64,000 nt of DNA from Eoetvoesiella caeni (GTDB lineage: Bacteria > Pseudomonadota > Gammaproteobacteria > Burkholderiales > Burkholderiaceae_B). The notes under the pieces were generated by a model. That model saw only the letters and a program-made list of their open reading frames with translations. It made no database searches and was not told where the DNA came from. Location of the stretch: positions 1 through 64,000 of the forward strand of contig NZ_QNRQ01000016.1 in assembly GCF_003315175.1 (NCBI RefSeq), given 5' to 3'. The position numbers and the translations under genes are program-made. This document shows positions 1-8,685 of this stretch, in pieces (the stretch's first letter is position 1; each line of letters opens with the position of its first letter).

Positions 1-99
<99 letters not shown>

Positions 100-120
100 G
101 CGATCCACGAACCACAGGGC

Positions 121-1797
121 TCAGATCGCCAGTTCCGTGGCTAAATCATGGGCATGCAGATTCCACGGCAATAGCGCCTCCACTTCTTCGACCGTTTTAG
201 CCGCCGGCAGGCATGTCAGCACGCGTTTAAGCCAGGTATATGGCTCCAGTCCGTTCGCTTTGGCGGTCTCGACCAAGGAATAGATCACGGCGCTGGCGTG
301 CGCGCCAGCGGGTGTATCGCTGAACAGCCAGCCTTTTCTTCCCACAACAAAGGGACGGATGCAATTCTCGACGGCATTGTTGTCCACGGGCAGATCGCCG
401 CGCTCGGTATAGCGCACCAGGCGCGACCAGTATTTGCTCAGATACGCGAGCGCCTCGCCCAACGTGGTCTTGGGCGCCACCACCGGCAGGGTCGCATCCA
501 GCCATTCGCGCAGCGCGGCTAGCACGGGCAGGCTACGCTCCTGGCGCGCCCGCAACCGTTGCTCGTCAGTGGCGTCCGTCATTTCTCGTTCGATACGGTA
601 CAGGCGGGCGAAGAACTCGATGGCCTGATCGGCACGACCCCGTTTGCCCTTGGGCTGTGCGCGCTTAGCTTCGACGAATTTGCGGCGCGCGTGCGCGGCG
701 CAAATCAAATGCTCGATGCCGCCTTCGCGCACCGCCAGGTTGTAGCCGTCGTAACCGTCGGTCATCAGATACCCACGCCAGCCTTCGAGCAGGCGCAGCG
801 GCACCTGCCCGGAGCGGCTCGGATCGTAATCGTACAGGATCACGGGTTTGCCCGGCGGACCACCGCGCTGCACCCACATATAGCTTTGGGAGGTGGGATC
901 TTTATCGGGCTCTTTGAGCACCTGCACAGTCGTTTCATCCATGTGGATGACGGGCGAGTCGAGCAAGACGTCGCGGGCCAGGTTATGCAAGGGCTGCAAG
1001 GCCTTGGCCGCGTTGATGGCGCAGCGGGCCAGCGTCTGGCGCGGGATATCCACGCCGCTGCGCTCAAGCACACGGGCGAAGCGGTTCAGCGGCAGACCGT
1101 CCACATATTTGACGGTCAGCAACATGGCCAGGAATCCGGCGCTAAAGTTGCTGCGCGGCAAGGCGGCGGGCGGCATGGGCGCAATGACCGGCGCGGCATC
1201 CTTGCCCGGACAGGCGTAGCGCGGGCGAACCGTGCGAAGCACCTGCACTTGCATGGGAATGATGTTCAGCTGCTCGCTGACTTCTTCACCAATCTTGACC
1301 ATGTGCTTGCCGCAGGCGCACAGACGTTGTTCTTGCGGCACATCGATGACGATGTCCACGCGCGGCAATTGCGGTGGCAACGCACGGCGTTTGCCACGCC
1401 CCGAGGATCGCATACGGGCGGCGCCGTTCTCGGTGTCGTCCTGTTCATCGGCATCCTCGCCCAGATCCGGCGCGGCCAGCGCCTCGGCCTCGTTAAAAAG
1501 CAGCCCCTGGCCAAGATGGGTCTCGCTGCTGGCGCCGAACATTCTGTGGCGCGCCAGACGCGCCTCTTCAAGCAGCCTCTGAACTTGGCGGGCCACCTCG
1601 GTGGCCACCCGTTGATCGAATTCGGTCGATAAGTGACGAGCGATTTCTTGTTCGAACTGCGCGGCCATGCGCGCTCGTTCGGCTTGCAGTAAGGCCTGTA
1701 ATTCGTCCTGCGTCGCCGGCAAAGCGGCCGGCGCGTTGATCGCGGGAAGCTTAAGCTTGAATGGCGTGTTGGCGCGCTGGGCAGACGGAATCGGCAT
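121..1797 (-). CDS. tnpC: IS66 family transposase TnpC
   Basis: This 558-residue protein is the DDE transposase of the IS66 element. It has an N-terminal coiled segment rich in Glu, Arg and Gln (about residues 25-95), a Cys-containing zinc-binding region with CACGKH, and the catalytic part. That part carries the acidic motifs HMDETTVQ and TDGYDGYN, and a C-terminal VDNNAVENCIRPFVVGRKGW block containing the conserved Glu. The length is normal for full-size IS66 TnpC and no frameshift is seen, so it is probably active. It lies 22 bases after tnpB in the same direction. Confidence 0.93.
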   Translation of the reverse strand: MPIPSAQRANTPFKLKLPAINAPAALPATQDELQALLQAERARMAAQFEQEIARHLSTEFDQRVATEVARQVQRLLEEARLARHRMFGASSETHLGQGLLFNEAEALAAPDLGEDADEQDDTENGAARMRSSGRGKRRALPPQLPRVDIVIDVPQEQRLCACGKHMVKIGEEVSEQLNIIPMQVQVLRTVRPRYACPGKDAAPVIAPMPPAALPRSNFSAGFLAMLLTVKYVDGLPLNRFARVLERSGVDIPRQTLARCAINAAKALQPLHNLARDVLLDSPVIHMDETTVQVLKEPDKDPTSQSYMWVQRGGPPGKPVILYDYDPSRSGQVPLRLLEGWRGYLMTDGYDGYNLAVREGGIEHLICAAHARRKFVEAKRAQPKGKRGRADQAIEFFARLYRIEREMTDATDEQRLRARQERSLPVLAALREWLDATLPVVAPKTTLGEALAYLSKYWSRLVRYTERGDLPVDNNAVENCIRPFVVGRKGWLFSDTPAGAHASAVIYSLVETAKANGLEPYTWLKRVLTCLPAAKTVEEVEALLPWNLHAHDLATELAI

Positions 1798-1819
1798 GCC
1801 GTCATTTTACCCGATTACC

Positions 1820-2179
1820 CTATGAAACGGCCTGGTAATTCAAGGTTTTATGCGGCTTATTAACCCATAAATCAAAGCCTTCGAGCAACCATTCAAACTC
1901 TTGCAGCGTCAGCGTGTGTACGACCTGACTCGAGGCCGGATCGGGCCACGCAAAGCGCTGCTTTTCCAGGCGCTTTTGCCATAGGCAAAAGCCATTGCGG
2001 TGCCAGTACAACGCCTTGATCTTGTTGCGCGCCCGGTTCACGAACACGAACAGCGCATCGCCAAACGGATTCATCTGCAATTCGTGCTCGACTAGAACGG
2101 CCAGCCCATCGATCTGCTTTCTGAAGTCCACCGGCTGGCGGCACAGATACACCGAGCCAATGCGGCTGCCCGGATGCAT
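1820..2179 (-). CDS. tnpB: IS66 family accessory protein TnpB
   Basis: A 119-residue protein of the IS66 Orf2 family, recognised by VYLCRQPVDFRKQIDGL near the start and by the later RARNKIKALYWHRNGFCLW and W-P block. TnpB is needed for IS66 transposition but its biochemical role is unclear. The ATG at 2179 overlaps the tnpA stop by one base (TGATG), the usual translational coupling in this family. A longer reading frame upstream was not chosen because it lies in another frame of tnpA and has no family match. Confidence 0.93.
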   Translation of the reverse strand: MHPGSRIGSVYLCRQPVDFRKQIDGLAVLVEHELQMNPFGDALFVFVNRARNKIKALYWHRNGFCLWQKRLEKQRFAWPDPASSQVVHTLTLQEFEWLLEGFDLWVNKPHKTLNYQAVS

Positions 2180-2520
2180 CAGCGCACCTGGCGCGAGACC
2201 GCCGCGCCCAGCGCGGCCAACCACTGCGCACTGGGCAACTGCGCCAGCTCCAGGCGCACCCCCGGGGCCAGAATGAGTGAACACGGCACGCGCGCATCGG
2301 CATCGCTGATCTGCACCGGCACGAACTGTCGGCTCGGTTGCGGCGCCGCCGGCAATGCCACCGCCGACGATGAGGCTTCTGACTTCAAGCGTTTGCGCCA
2401 GTAATACAGCGCCGACACCGACAAGCCTTCGCGCCTGGCATACGCCTTGGCGGGGATACCCTCAGCGGCGATCGCCGCCAAGTGATCCGACCAGTACTGC
2501 CTTCCTTTCGACATCTGCAT
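2179..2520 (-). CDS. tnpA: IS66 family accessory protein TnpA
   Basis: A 113-residue protein of the IS66 Orf1 type, with the N-terminal helix-turn-helix phrase YWSDHLAAIAAEGIPAKAYA and then EGLSVSALYYWRKRLK. It probably binds element DNA as a transposition helper. The start at 2520 is one of two ATGs six bases apart. The gene is first in the tnpA-tnpB-tnpC set and lies about 58 bases inside the right inverted repeat. Confidence 0.9.
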   Translation of the reverse strand: MQMSKGRQYWSDHLAAIAAEGIPAKAYARREGLSVSALYYWRKRLKSEASSSAVALPAAPQPSRQFVPVQISDADARVPCSLILAPGVRLELAQLPSAQWLAALGAAVSRQVR

Positions 2521-2598
2521 GTGCCCTCAAAATTGAACAGAGGCCATCTTGGCTTATTCAACGCAACGCCGAAAGGATGTGCTTGGTGGATCACTTAC

Positions 2599-3215
2599 GT
2601 AAGAGCGGTGCGCGTAGTTGTTTTTACACGGCCGAGGCGATCATCCTGAAGCCGGATGCATACAAAGCTATTTTCGCCGTTGGCGATGGTGTTTTCCCGG
2701 TGATATTCGGCTCATCTCAGCGAGGCCGCTAGGGCCAGGTTCGGCGGCTACGCTCAGCTTGAAACCGGCCTCCGTCCAATTTGAGTTTTTAGCGGCATGA
2801 AGAAGGGGGGGCATAACCAAATAGCGCGCTGAAGTGAACTCCCCACATCTCATAATATGAAAATACCGTTAAATCAGTAGATTATACGTAAATATTAATG
2901 TTGATTATGTTGTCAGGTGGGGAGTTTAGTTCGATTTTTATCGCCAAATAACTTGGCGTCTAGCACTTTTGGAACTAAATTCCCCACATTGATGCCGGAA
3001 TGTCGCTGTACCCCTGTGTCAGACTAGTTGCCCAGCAACGGGCACATGACAGGCGTTGCGAGCCTACGAGCTAGTGGTTCGCGGCTCGCAATGACACGAC
3101 GGCACTGTTGTCTGGCTGATCTGCATCAAAGGACTCACCAATGTTCTGACACGGGAACAGTTCTTCCTCCGCCTGAGTCCGTAATTCACTGTGTTGATCG
3201 CATACACGATCGTAC
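2599..3215. other. Gene-poor scar with inverted repeats
   Basis: No convincing gene is seen in this 617-base stretch. It holds two nested palindromic structures. A 16-bp inverted pair lies at 2917-2932 and 2972-2987 (one mismatch, read as GTGGGGAGTTTAGTTC), and an additional half copy sits at 2836-2846. A hairpin with arms CGCCAA and TTGGCG lies inside the pair at 2942-2958. The outer repeat followed by A at 2988 gives a 5'-TG...CA-3' terminus, so this may be the leftover right end of the broken IS21 element; that is inference. A separate stem lies at 3056-3091. Confidence 0.5.
3056..3091. repeat. Stem-loop, intergenic
   Basis: TTGCGAGCC at 3056-3064 pairs perfectly with GGCTCGCAA at 3083-3091 across an 18-base loop. 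It lies about 125 bases beyond the stop of the leftward usp gene. It has no T-run, so it is better described as a dispersed intergenic repeat than as a classical terminator. Confidence 0.5.
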
Positions 3216-4118
3216 TTAGCAGCTTGTATCTTGTATTGCAGCAGAGGGAACCACCAGAACGTCGCATCTTGCATTGGTGAGAACCTTTCGTGCGACACTT
3301 CCAAGCAAGTGTTGAGCTATTGCGTTTTCGCCTTGTGTACCGAGGATCACAAGGTCTGTTGCCCTTCGACGCGAGGCACGGATCAGCGTGATGGAGGCAT
3401 CTCCCTGGATGATTCTGACACGCGCCGCCTTCGGCAATCGACCATTTTCACCGAACATTTTTATGACCTGCCGGCGTGCGGTTTTGGCCTTTGCATCACG
3501 GTAGCGGTCGATTTCGGTTTGGGAAGTGTTTGCCTTGAGCATGGCCAACTCGAATGCGAGCGGAATGTCGAAGACATGGATAAGCTCACGCGAAGCCATG
3601 GGTGACAAGCGGGAAGCCCACAGCGCAGCCGCTTGAGCATGGTCCGAAAAGTCCACTCCAACTGCGATATGGCTATAGGGCGCACCAGCTTCCTTGCGCA
3701 CGACGAGCACAGGACAAGGAGCGCATCTGACCACGCGATCGGCTGTAGAGCCGAACACCCTCTCGCGCAAACCTTTGGCGGCACCCGGACCGATAACAAT
3801 TAAATCAGCTTTATGTGACGTGGCCAAGTTTTCAATGATGTCATGAGGCTTTCCAGCTTCCACGTGCGTGATCGCCGGCTTGTCTGCCGTCTCAAGTAGG
3901 GATTGAAGCTGACGTGCGTTCTGATCCACGAGCATGCCAACAAGCGCGACCAGGTCGATTAAGGGCGGCAGGCTGGCATCGTGAAGAGGTGGGTTTTCGA
4001 CAACGTGCACGGCAACGAGCTGCGCCTTATGCTGCTTGGCTAGTTGAATGGCACGGTCGGCAACACGTTGGCTGTCGTCTTCAAGAGCAAGGGCGACCAG
4101 TATGGTCTTGATTGACAT
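3216..4118 (-). CDS. Tandem-domain universal stress protein
   Basis: A 300-residue cytoplasmic protein with two UspA domains. The N-terminal domain (about residues 1-142) starts MSIKTILVALALEDDS and ends with the nucleotide-binding pattern G-P-G...FGSTADRVV. The C-terminal domain (about 150-295) ends with GTQG...LLGSVARKVL. Such proteins bind ATP or act in stress survival; the exact role cannot be read from sequence. It lies downstream of the baeRF-like gene, separated by a 16-bp perfect stem-loop, and both point away from phaC. Usp genes often accompany PHB loci in this group. Confidence 0.88.
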   Translation of the reverse strand: MSIKTILVALALEDDSQRVADRAIQLAKQHKAQLVAVHVVENPPLHDASLPPLIDLVALVGMLVDQNARQLQSLLETADKPAITHVEAGKPHDIIENLATSHKADLIVIGPGAAKGLRERVFGSTADRVVRCAPCPVLVVRKEAGAPYSHIAVGVDFSDHAQAAALWASRLSPMASRELIHVFDIPLAFELAMLKANTSQTEIDRYRDAKAKTARRQVIKMFGENGRLPKAARVRIIQGDASITLIRASRRRATDLVILGTQGENAIAQHLLGSVARKVLTNARCDVLVVPSAAIQDTSC

Positions 4119-4140
4119 AGGGCTCTTCCTTTCGGAGTCG

Positions 4141-4173
4141 ACACAAGGGGCGGCGCGGCGCCGCCCCTTGTGT
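4141..4173. promoter_or_regulatory. Strong stem-loop between baeRF-like and usp genes
   Basis: ACACAAGGGGCGGCGC at 4141-4156 is a perfect 16-bp inverted match to 4158-4173, separated by one base. It sits 10 bases past the baeRF-like stop and just before the usp ribosome site (AAAGGAAGAG). No T-run follows on either strand, so it may stabilise the upstream mRNA end or set relative expression rather than terminate fully. Confidence 0.65.
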
Positions 4174-4183
4174 TCGCTGGTTG

Positions 4184-5305
4184 TCAGTGCGGGTAGCGCA
4201 GAATTGCTGCAAGATCATGGCCACCGGGTATATCTTCCTTTCTGACACCCAGAACCACCGCACCACTGGAGAATGCCCGAGCGGTGATCTCATCAATCAC
4301 GCCATAAGCCTTGGCATCATCTTTATCCGCGAACGATACTGCGCCCGTTTCATCATCGACAAAACCGGCAACAACGGAATCGATATTAACCAGAAGTGTC
4401 TGGATCGCGCCGAACGTCGCCGCGCGTGCTGCGTCAGAAATGTCTGTTGTGGTGCGGCGTTCTCCTGCACGCTTTTCAAACAGTGCTTTTATGTCCGTAA
4501 TTTGCTGGACGTAAGCGTTATCGAGAACCGGCCGCGTCCTTGCAGTCAGTTCGGCTTCGGTCAGATGATCGGGACTTTCCGCGATCGTCTCAGGCAATAG
4601 GTTCGAATAAGAGCAGATTTGCTTGAATACATCCGCGAGCCTCCCCGTTGCGGCCAGCACCAGCGAAGTTTCGCGGCCAGCCAGGATGGGCCGTAGTGCT
4701 GCGTCTACTTCACGAACATACTGCTGGAGCCGGACGTTATGGCCTTCCATACCTCGGATGCGACCGCTGAAAACGCGTTCATTGTTCGGGGCTCGACCTA
4801 CCGACGACGCTACATCCTTGGGCAGCCCCGGCACCTTGAGCTCGACGGCAGGCAGATCGGCGTTCATTTCGAGCAGACGCACGGCATTTTCCGATAGCGC
4901 CAGAATGAACGCTGAATGTGGGAAGGTGATCGCACGAAACAATGGCTTGAGGTGATACCGGTCGGCGACCTGCGCCATGGAAACCAGATCGTTTGCAAGC
5001 CTATAAGTGCGAATACTGTCCGGTGTGGCGAAAACGGCCAGACTGTTAGCCTGGAAGCGCCAGAACTTGTCATCATCCAGAAGATCGTTGAGGCCATCCA
5101 GCAGCGCACCCAACCGCCTTTTATCGAACGCGGTTTCCTCAAGCTGCGCTTGTGCCTCTTTGATAAGGTTTCCCATTTGGATCCGGGATGCCTGAGCGTT
5201 CTGTGTGACGGGGGTTGTTTTCAAATATATTGAAACGCAGGCATCGGCACGCTTATCGGCGAGTAGAGTAAATTCGTTCCGGGTCGGAATGTCGACATAA
5301 AGCAT
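4184..5305 (-). CDS. baeRF-like (release-factor domain) protein
   Basis: A 373-residue soluble protein resembling bacterial archaeo-eukaryotic release factor (baeRF) proteins. It begins MLYVDIPTRNEFTLLADKRA, continues with a VSIYLKTTPV strand that fits the family start, and ends with a C-terminal domain of the eRF1-domain-3 or L7Ae type (ASSGAVVLGVRKEDIPGG...AAILRYP). The molecular function is not established; ribosome rescue or stress roles have been proposed for the family. A ribosome site (AGAAAGG) precedes the ATG. It is divergent from phaC and heads a two-gene unit with the usp gene. The family call rests on pattern recognition and could be off at subfamily level. Confidence 0.6.
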   Translation of the reverse strand: MLYVDIPTRNEFTLLADKRADACVSIYLKTTPVTQNAQASRIQMGNLIKEAQAQLEETAFDKRRLGALLDGLNDLLDDDKFWRFQANSLAVFATPDSIRTYRLANDLVSMAQVADRYHLKPLFRAITFPHSAFILALSENAVRLLEMNADLPAVELKVPGLPKDVASSVGRAPNNERVFSGRIRGMEGHNVRLQQYVREVDAALRPILAGRETSLVLAATGRLADVFKQICSYSNLLPETIAESPDHLTEAELTARTRPVLDNAYVQQITDIKALFEKRAGERRTTTDISDAARAATFGAIQTLLVNIDSVVAGFVDDETGAVSFADKDDAKAYGVIDEITARAFSSGAVVLGVRKEDIPGGHDLAAILRYPH

Positions 5306-5566
5306 AAACGTACCTTTCTTGGTTTCTTCTCTACCCCTTCGGGTGGAAATTAACAGTTATGGCTGCTAGAGCAATGTTTGATGATACTCGATCGCATTTT
5401 TGAAAAAATTGCGACATAACAATAATCGACTTGGCGATATCGTAACGCTTCTATTAACTCGTTCTTTGCGAAATATCAAACGGAAGCACTGCCAAACCTA
5501 CTTTTGAGCTTGCTTCAAGCAATTAAAGTAAGTAGTGTATTACTTACTTACGGGGGTAATACTGAG
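5306..5566. promoter_or_regulatory. Divergent promoter region of baeRF-like gene and phaC
   Basis: This AT-rich interval separates the leftward baeRF/usp pair from the rightward PHB operon and must hold promoters for both. An A/T-rich patch with GAAAAAATTGCGACATAAC lies near 5400. No confident -35/-10 pair or operator could be assigned by eye. Confidence 0.5.
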
Positions 5567-7330
5567 ATGGCCGACACAATCGCAATTAACACGCCTGAAC
5601 CAACGGTAAACAAACTTCCCGATGCTCTCGACTCCCTGACGCACACGGCACTGGCGCGCGTCACGCGCGGGTTGTCGCCAACGGCAGGCCTGATGGCGTG
5701 GCATGACTGGGTAATCCATCTTGCGATATCGCCGGGCAAGCAGCGCAGCCTGTTCGACAAGGCGCTGGACAAGCAGCAGCGCTTCACCCAATATGCGCTA
5801 CGTGCAACGGCCACGCCTCATTGCTTAAACTGTGTCGAACCTCTGGAGCAAGATCGCCGCTTTGCTGACCCTGCCTGGCAGCAATGGCCCTTTAACCTGA
5901 TCCATCAGGGTTTTCTGCTGCAGCAGCAATGGTGGCACAACGCAACGACGGGCGTGCGCGGTGTATCGCGCCATCACGAAGACCTGGTCACTTTTGCCGG
6001 TCGTCAGTGGCTCGATATGTGGTCGCCGGTCAACTTTCCATGGACTAACCCCGAGGTCTTGCAGGCAACCGCACGTACAGGTGGCGCAAATCTTTGGCGC
6101 GGGGCAATGAACTTCCTTGAAGATGCGCGGCGCCATAATTTGGATGAGCCGCCTTTCGGCACCGAAGCTTTCGAGGTTGGTAAGGACGTGGCTGTCACGC
6201 CGGGCAAGGTGGTTTATCGCAATCGCCTGATCGAACTGATTCAGTATGCCCCCACAACGCCCAAGGTGCACGCCACACCAATACTGATCATCCCTTCGTG
6301 GATCATGAAGTATTATATTCTCGACCTGTCACCACACAATTCGATGGTCAAGTACCTCGTTGACCAGGGGCACACGGTGTTCATCGTTTCCTGGAAGAAT
6401 CCCGGCTATGCCGACCGTAATCTGGGCATGGAAGACTACCGGCGGCTCGGAGTCATGGAGGCGCTCGATGCCGTCACGGCGATCGTGCCGGAACAAAAGG
6501 TGGACGCGGTCGGATACTGTCTGGGCGGAACGCTGCTCTCAATTGCGGCTGCCGCCATGGCGCGCGACGGCGATGAGAGGCTGCGCAGCCTCACGCTGCT
6601 GGCAGCGGGAGTCGACTTTCGTGAACCTGGCGAGCTGTCGCTGTTCATAGACGAGAGTCAGCTTGCCTGGCTGGAATCGCTCATGTGGGACAAAGGCTAT
6701 CTGGATGGCGAGCAGATGGCGGGCGCCTTCCAGCTGCTCAATTCGAACGACCTGATCTGGTCGCGCCGCATGCGCGAATACCTGCTGGGCGAGCGTCAGG
6801 TCCTATTCGACCTGATGGCTTGGAACGCCGATGCCACGCGTCTGCCGTTTCGCATGCACAGCGAATATCTCAGGCGTCTGTACCTTAATAATGACTTCTC
6901 CGAGGGGCGCTACGAGGTCGACGGCCGGCCGGCGGTGCCCGGTGATATCCGCACACCGATTTTTGCCGTCGGTACCGTCCGCGATCACGTAACGCCCTGG
7001 CGGTCTGCCTACAAGATCCATCAATTGAGCAGCGGTAGCGACGTAAGTTTTGTGCTTACCAGCGGGGGGCACAACGCGGGGGTGGTGAGCGAACCGGGTC
7101 GTCCCCGGCGCAGCTTCCAGATATCCACGCGCAAGGCCGGCGAGCGCTATACCGATCCGCAGCGCTGGCGTGCTGACACGCCGCTTCAAGAGGGCTCGTG
7201 GTGGCCAAGCTGGCAAAAGTGGCTTTCCAGGCGCTCTTCTGGGCGCGTGGCGCCACCGCCTATGGGAGCAAAAGCAGTGGGGTATGCACAGATCGCTGAT
7301 GCGCCTGGCACCTACGTCATGGAAAGATAG
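5567..7330 (+). CDS. phaC: Class I poly(3-hydroxyalkanoate) synthase
   Basis: PhaC polymerises (R)-3-hydroxyacyl-CoA into PHB on the granule surface. From the ATG at 5567 the protein has 587 residues, a normal class I length. The nucleophile lies in GYCLGG (Cys318), the general acid in the RDHVTPW block (Asp473) and the catalytic His in SGGHNAGVV (His502), matching the known Cys/Asp/His triad order. An in-frame ATG at 5504 would add 21 residues with no family resemblance, so 5567 is preferred although its ribosome site (GGGGG, ten bases upstream) is not ideal. It is first of the phaC-phaP-phaB set. Confidence 0.95.
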   Translation: MADTIAINTPEPTVNKLPDALDSLTHTALARVTRGLSPTAGLMAWHDWVIHLAISPGKQRSLFDKALDKQQRFTQYALRATATPHCLNCVEPLEQDRRFADPAWQQWPFNLIHQGFLLQQQWWHNATTGVRGVSRHHEDLVTFAGRQWLDMWSPVNFPWTNPEVLQATARTGGANLWRGAMNFLEDARRHNLDEPPFGTEAFEVGKDVAVTPGKVVYRNRLIELIQYAPTTPKVHATPILIIPSWIMKYYILDLSPHNSMVKYLVDQGHTVFIVSWKNPGYADRNLGMEDYRRLGVMEALDAVTAIVPEQKVDAVGYCLGGTLLSIAAAAMARDGDERLRSLTLLAAGVDFREPGELSLFIDESQLAWLESLMWDKGYLDGEQMAGAFQLLNSNDLIWSRRMREYLLGERQVLFDLMAWNADATRLPFRMHSEYLRRLYLNNDFSEGRYEVDGRPAVPGDIRTPIFAVGTVRDHVTPWRSAYKIHQLSSGSDVSFVLTSGGHNAGVVSEPGRPRRSFQISTRKAGERYTDPQRWRADTPLQEGSWWPSWQKWLSRRSSGRVAPPPMGAKAVGYAQIADAPGTYVMER

Positions 7331-7432
7331 GGGTCAGGGTGCACATAATGGCTGGCCGGCGTAGACACGGTTCGCCCGTCGGATGAGCCGACTTTGTATT
7401 CAATCAAGGTTTACTAGACCAAGGAGGTCATA

Positions 7433-7873
7433 ATGAGCACCGAAAACTTTTCCGTTAATCTCTATAAAACCAATCTCGAGTTACAGCTGCGCATCATGCA
7501 ATTATTGCAAGACAACAGGCAACGTTGGCTGGAGGCCGCGCAGCAACGCAATACCGATGCCATGGCGAAGACTGAGGCTGAAATTGAAGGTTTGTCGCAG
7601 GCGGTGGATTTGCAGTCGTTTGTGACGCTACCCGCTGATACAGTTGAGCGCTTGTTCCAGACTGGTATGAGCAGCACGCAAACAATGAACGAAATAGCCA
7701 TTAAAAACCAGACGGAGCTTACGGCTGGTCTCCAGCAGGCTCTTCAGGATTGGCAGAAGGGAGTGACCCAGCTTTTGGGCAGCAGTGCAAATTTCGCTCC
7801 ATGGTTGCTAAGCAGTATGTCGTTGGCTGGTAAATCAGCTCCGGCTGCAAAGCAGAAAAAGACTGCGGAATAG
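7433..7873 (+). CDS. phaP: Phasin (PHB granule-associated protein)
   Basis: A 146-residue, largely helical, Gln-rich protein with no Cys, fitting the phasin family: residues 1-125 are amphipathic helices and the tail is Ala/Lys-rich (KSAPAAKQKKTAE). Phasins coat PHB granules and control their number and size. A very strong ribosome site AAGGAGG precedes the ATG, consistent with high expression. It lies between phaC and phaB, its usual context. The assignment rests on length, composition and position as well as the start (MSTENFSVNLYKTNLELQLR). Confidence 0.85.
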   Translation: MSTENFSVNLYKTNLELQLRIMQLLQDNRQRWLEAAQQRNTDAMAKTEAEIEGLSQAVDLQSFVTLPADTVERLFQTGMSSTQTMNEIAIKNQTELTAGLQQALQDWQKGVTQLLGSSANFAPWLLSSMSLAGKSAPAAKQKKTAE

Positions 7874-7884
7874 GGAATGATCAT

Positions 7885-8631
7885 ATGAGCGACCAAAAGC
7901 GCACCGCACTGGTGACCGGCGGTAATCGGGGTCTGGGCGAGGCGATTGCCCGGGCACTATATGATGCTGGCTACGAAGTGATCATCACGCATACGCCGGG
8001 CAATCGCAAGGCTGCTGATTGGGTTAAAGGACTCGCCGCGCAAGGCATTCGCTTTTCAGCCTATGGTGTGGATGTTTCCGTCTATGAGTCCGTGCAGGAA
8101 TTGGCCCGCAAGATCCATGCCGATGGGCGACAAATAGACATTCTTGTTAATAATGCGGGCATTACCCGAGACGCCACTCTGCGCAAACTTGATAAAGCCA
8201 ACTGGGACTTGGTGCTTCGCACCAATCTGGACTCCATGTTCAATGTCACCAAGCCTTTCGTCGAGGCCATGATGGAACGGGGCTGGGGCCGCATTATCAA
8301 TATTTCGTCGATCAACGGTAGCAAGGGACAGTTCGGCCAGACCAACTATTCAGCAGCCAAGGCGGGCGTACACGGCTTTACCATGGCGCTTGCGCAAGAG
8401 GTTGCGCGCAAAGGCGTTACGGTAAATACCGTCGCGCCAGGTTATCTTGCCACCGAGATGGTGGCGGCGGTTCCCGAAGAGACCTTGCAGCGAATCGTCA
8501 GCGGAATCCCTGTGGGTCGTCTGGGTGAGCCCGCCGAGATTGCGGCGTTGGTGACATTCATTGCTAGCGATGCTGCCGCTTTTATGACCGGGAGTAAAGT
8601 CTCTATGAATGGCGGCCAGCATATGCAATAA
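7885..8631 (+). CDS. phaB: Acetoacetyl-CoA reductase
   Basis: A 248-residue short-chain dehydrogenase that reduces acetoacetyl-CoA to (R)-3-hydroxybutyryl-CoA, usually with NADPH, feeding PhaC. Visible are the nucleotide-binding TGGNRGLGEAIA segment near residue 11, LVNNAGITRD, the catalytic YSAAK (Tyr155, Lys159) and the C-terminal TGSKVSMNGGQHMQ typical of PhaB. It begins 11 bases after the phaP stop. No phaA thiolase is in the window, so acetoacetyl-CoA must come from an enzyme encoded elsewhere. Confidence 0.93.
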   Translation: MSDQKRTALVTGGNRGLGEAIARALYDAGYEVIITHTPGNRKAADWVKGLAAQGIRFSAYGVDVSVYESVQELARKIHADGRQIDILVNNAGITRDATLRKLDKANWDLVLRTNLDSMFNVTKPFVEAMMERGWGRIINISSINGSKGQFGQTNYSAAKAGVHGFTMALAQEVARKGVTVNTVAPGYLATEMVAAVPEETLQRIVSGIPVGRLGEPAEIAALVTFIASDAAAFMTGSKVSMNGGQHMQ

Positions 8632-8685
8632 CATCCTAGACGGTACATGCAGCCCTTCTCTATCGCGTAAAACGAAAGCAATATT

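Noticed and set aside
559..1632. Long 357-codon plus-strand frame
   Set aside because: It lies entirely opposite IS66 tnpC, has no family wording and is a GC-driven shadow.
2355..2732. Plus-strand frame across the IS66 right end
   Set aside because: It begins inside tnpA on the other strand and runs through the inverted repeat into the scar; no product is recognised.
4141..4173. Rho-independent terminator
   Set aside because: The stem is perfect but no T-run follows on either strand, so it is reported as a regulatory stem instead.
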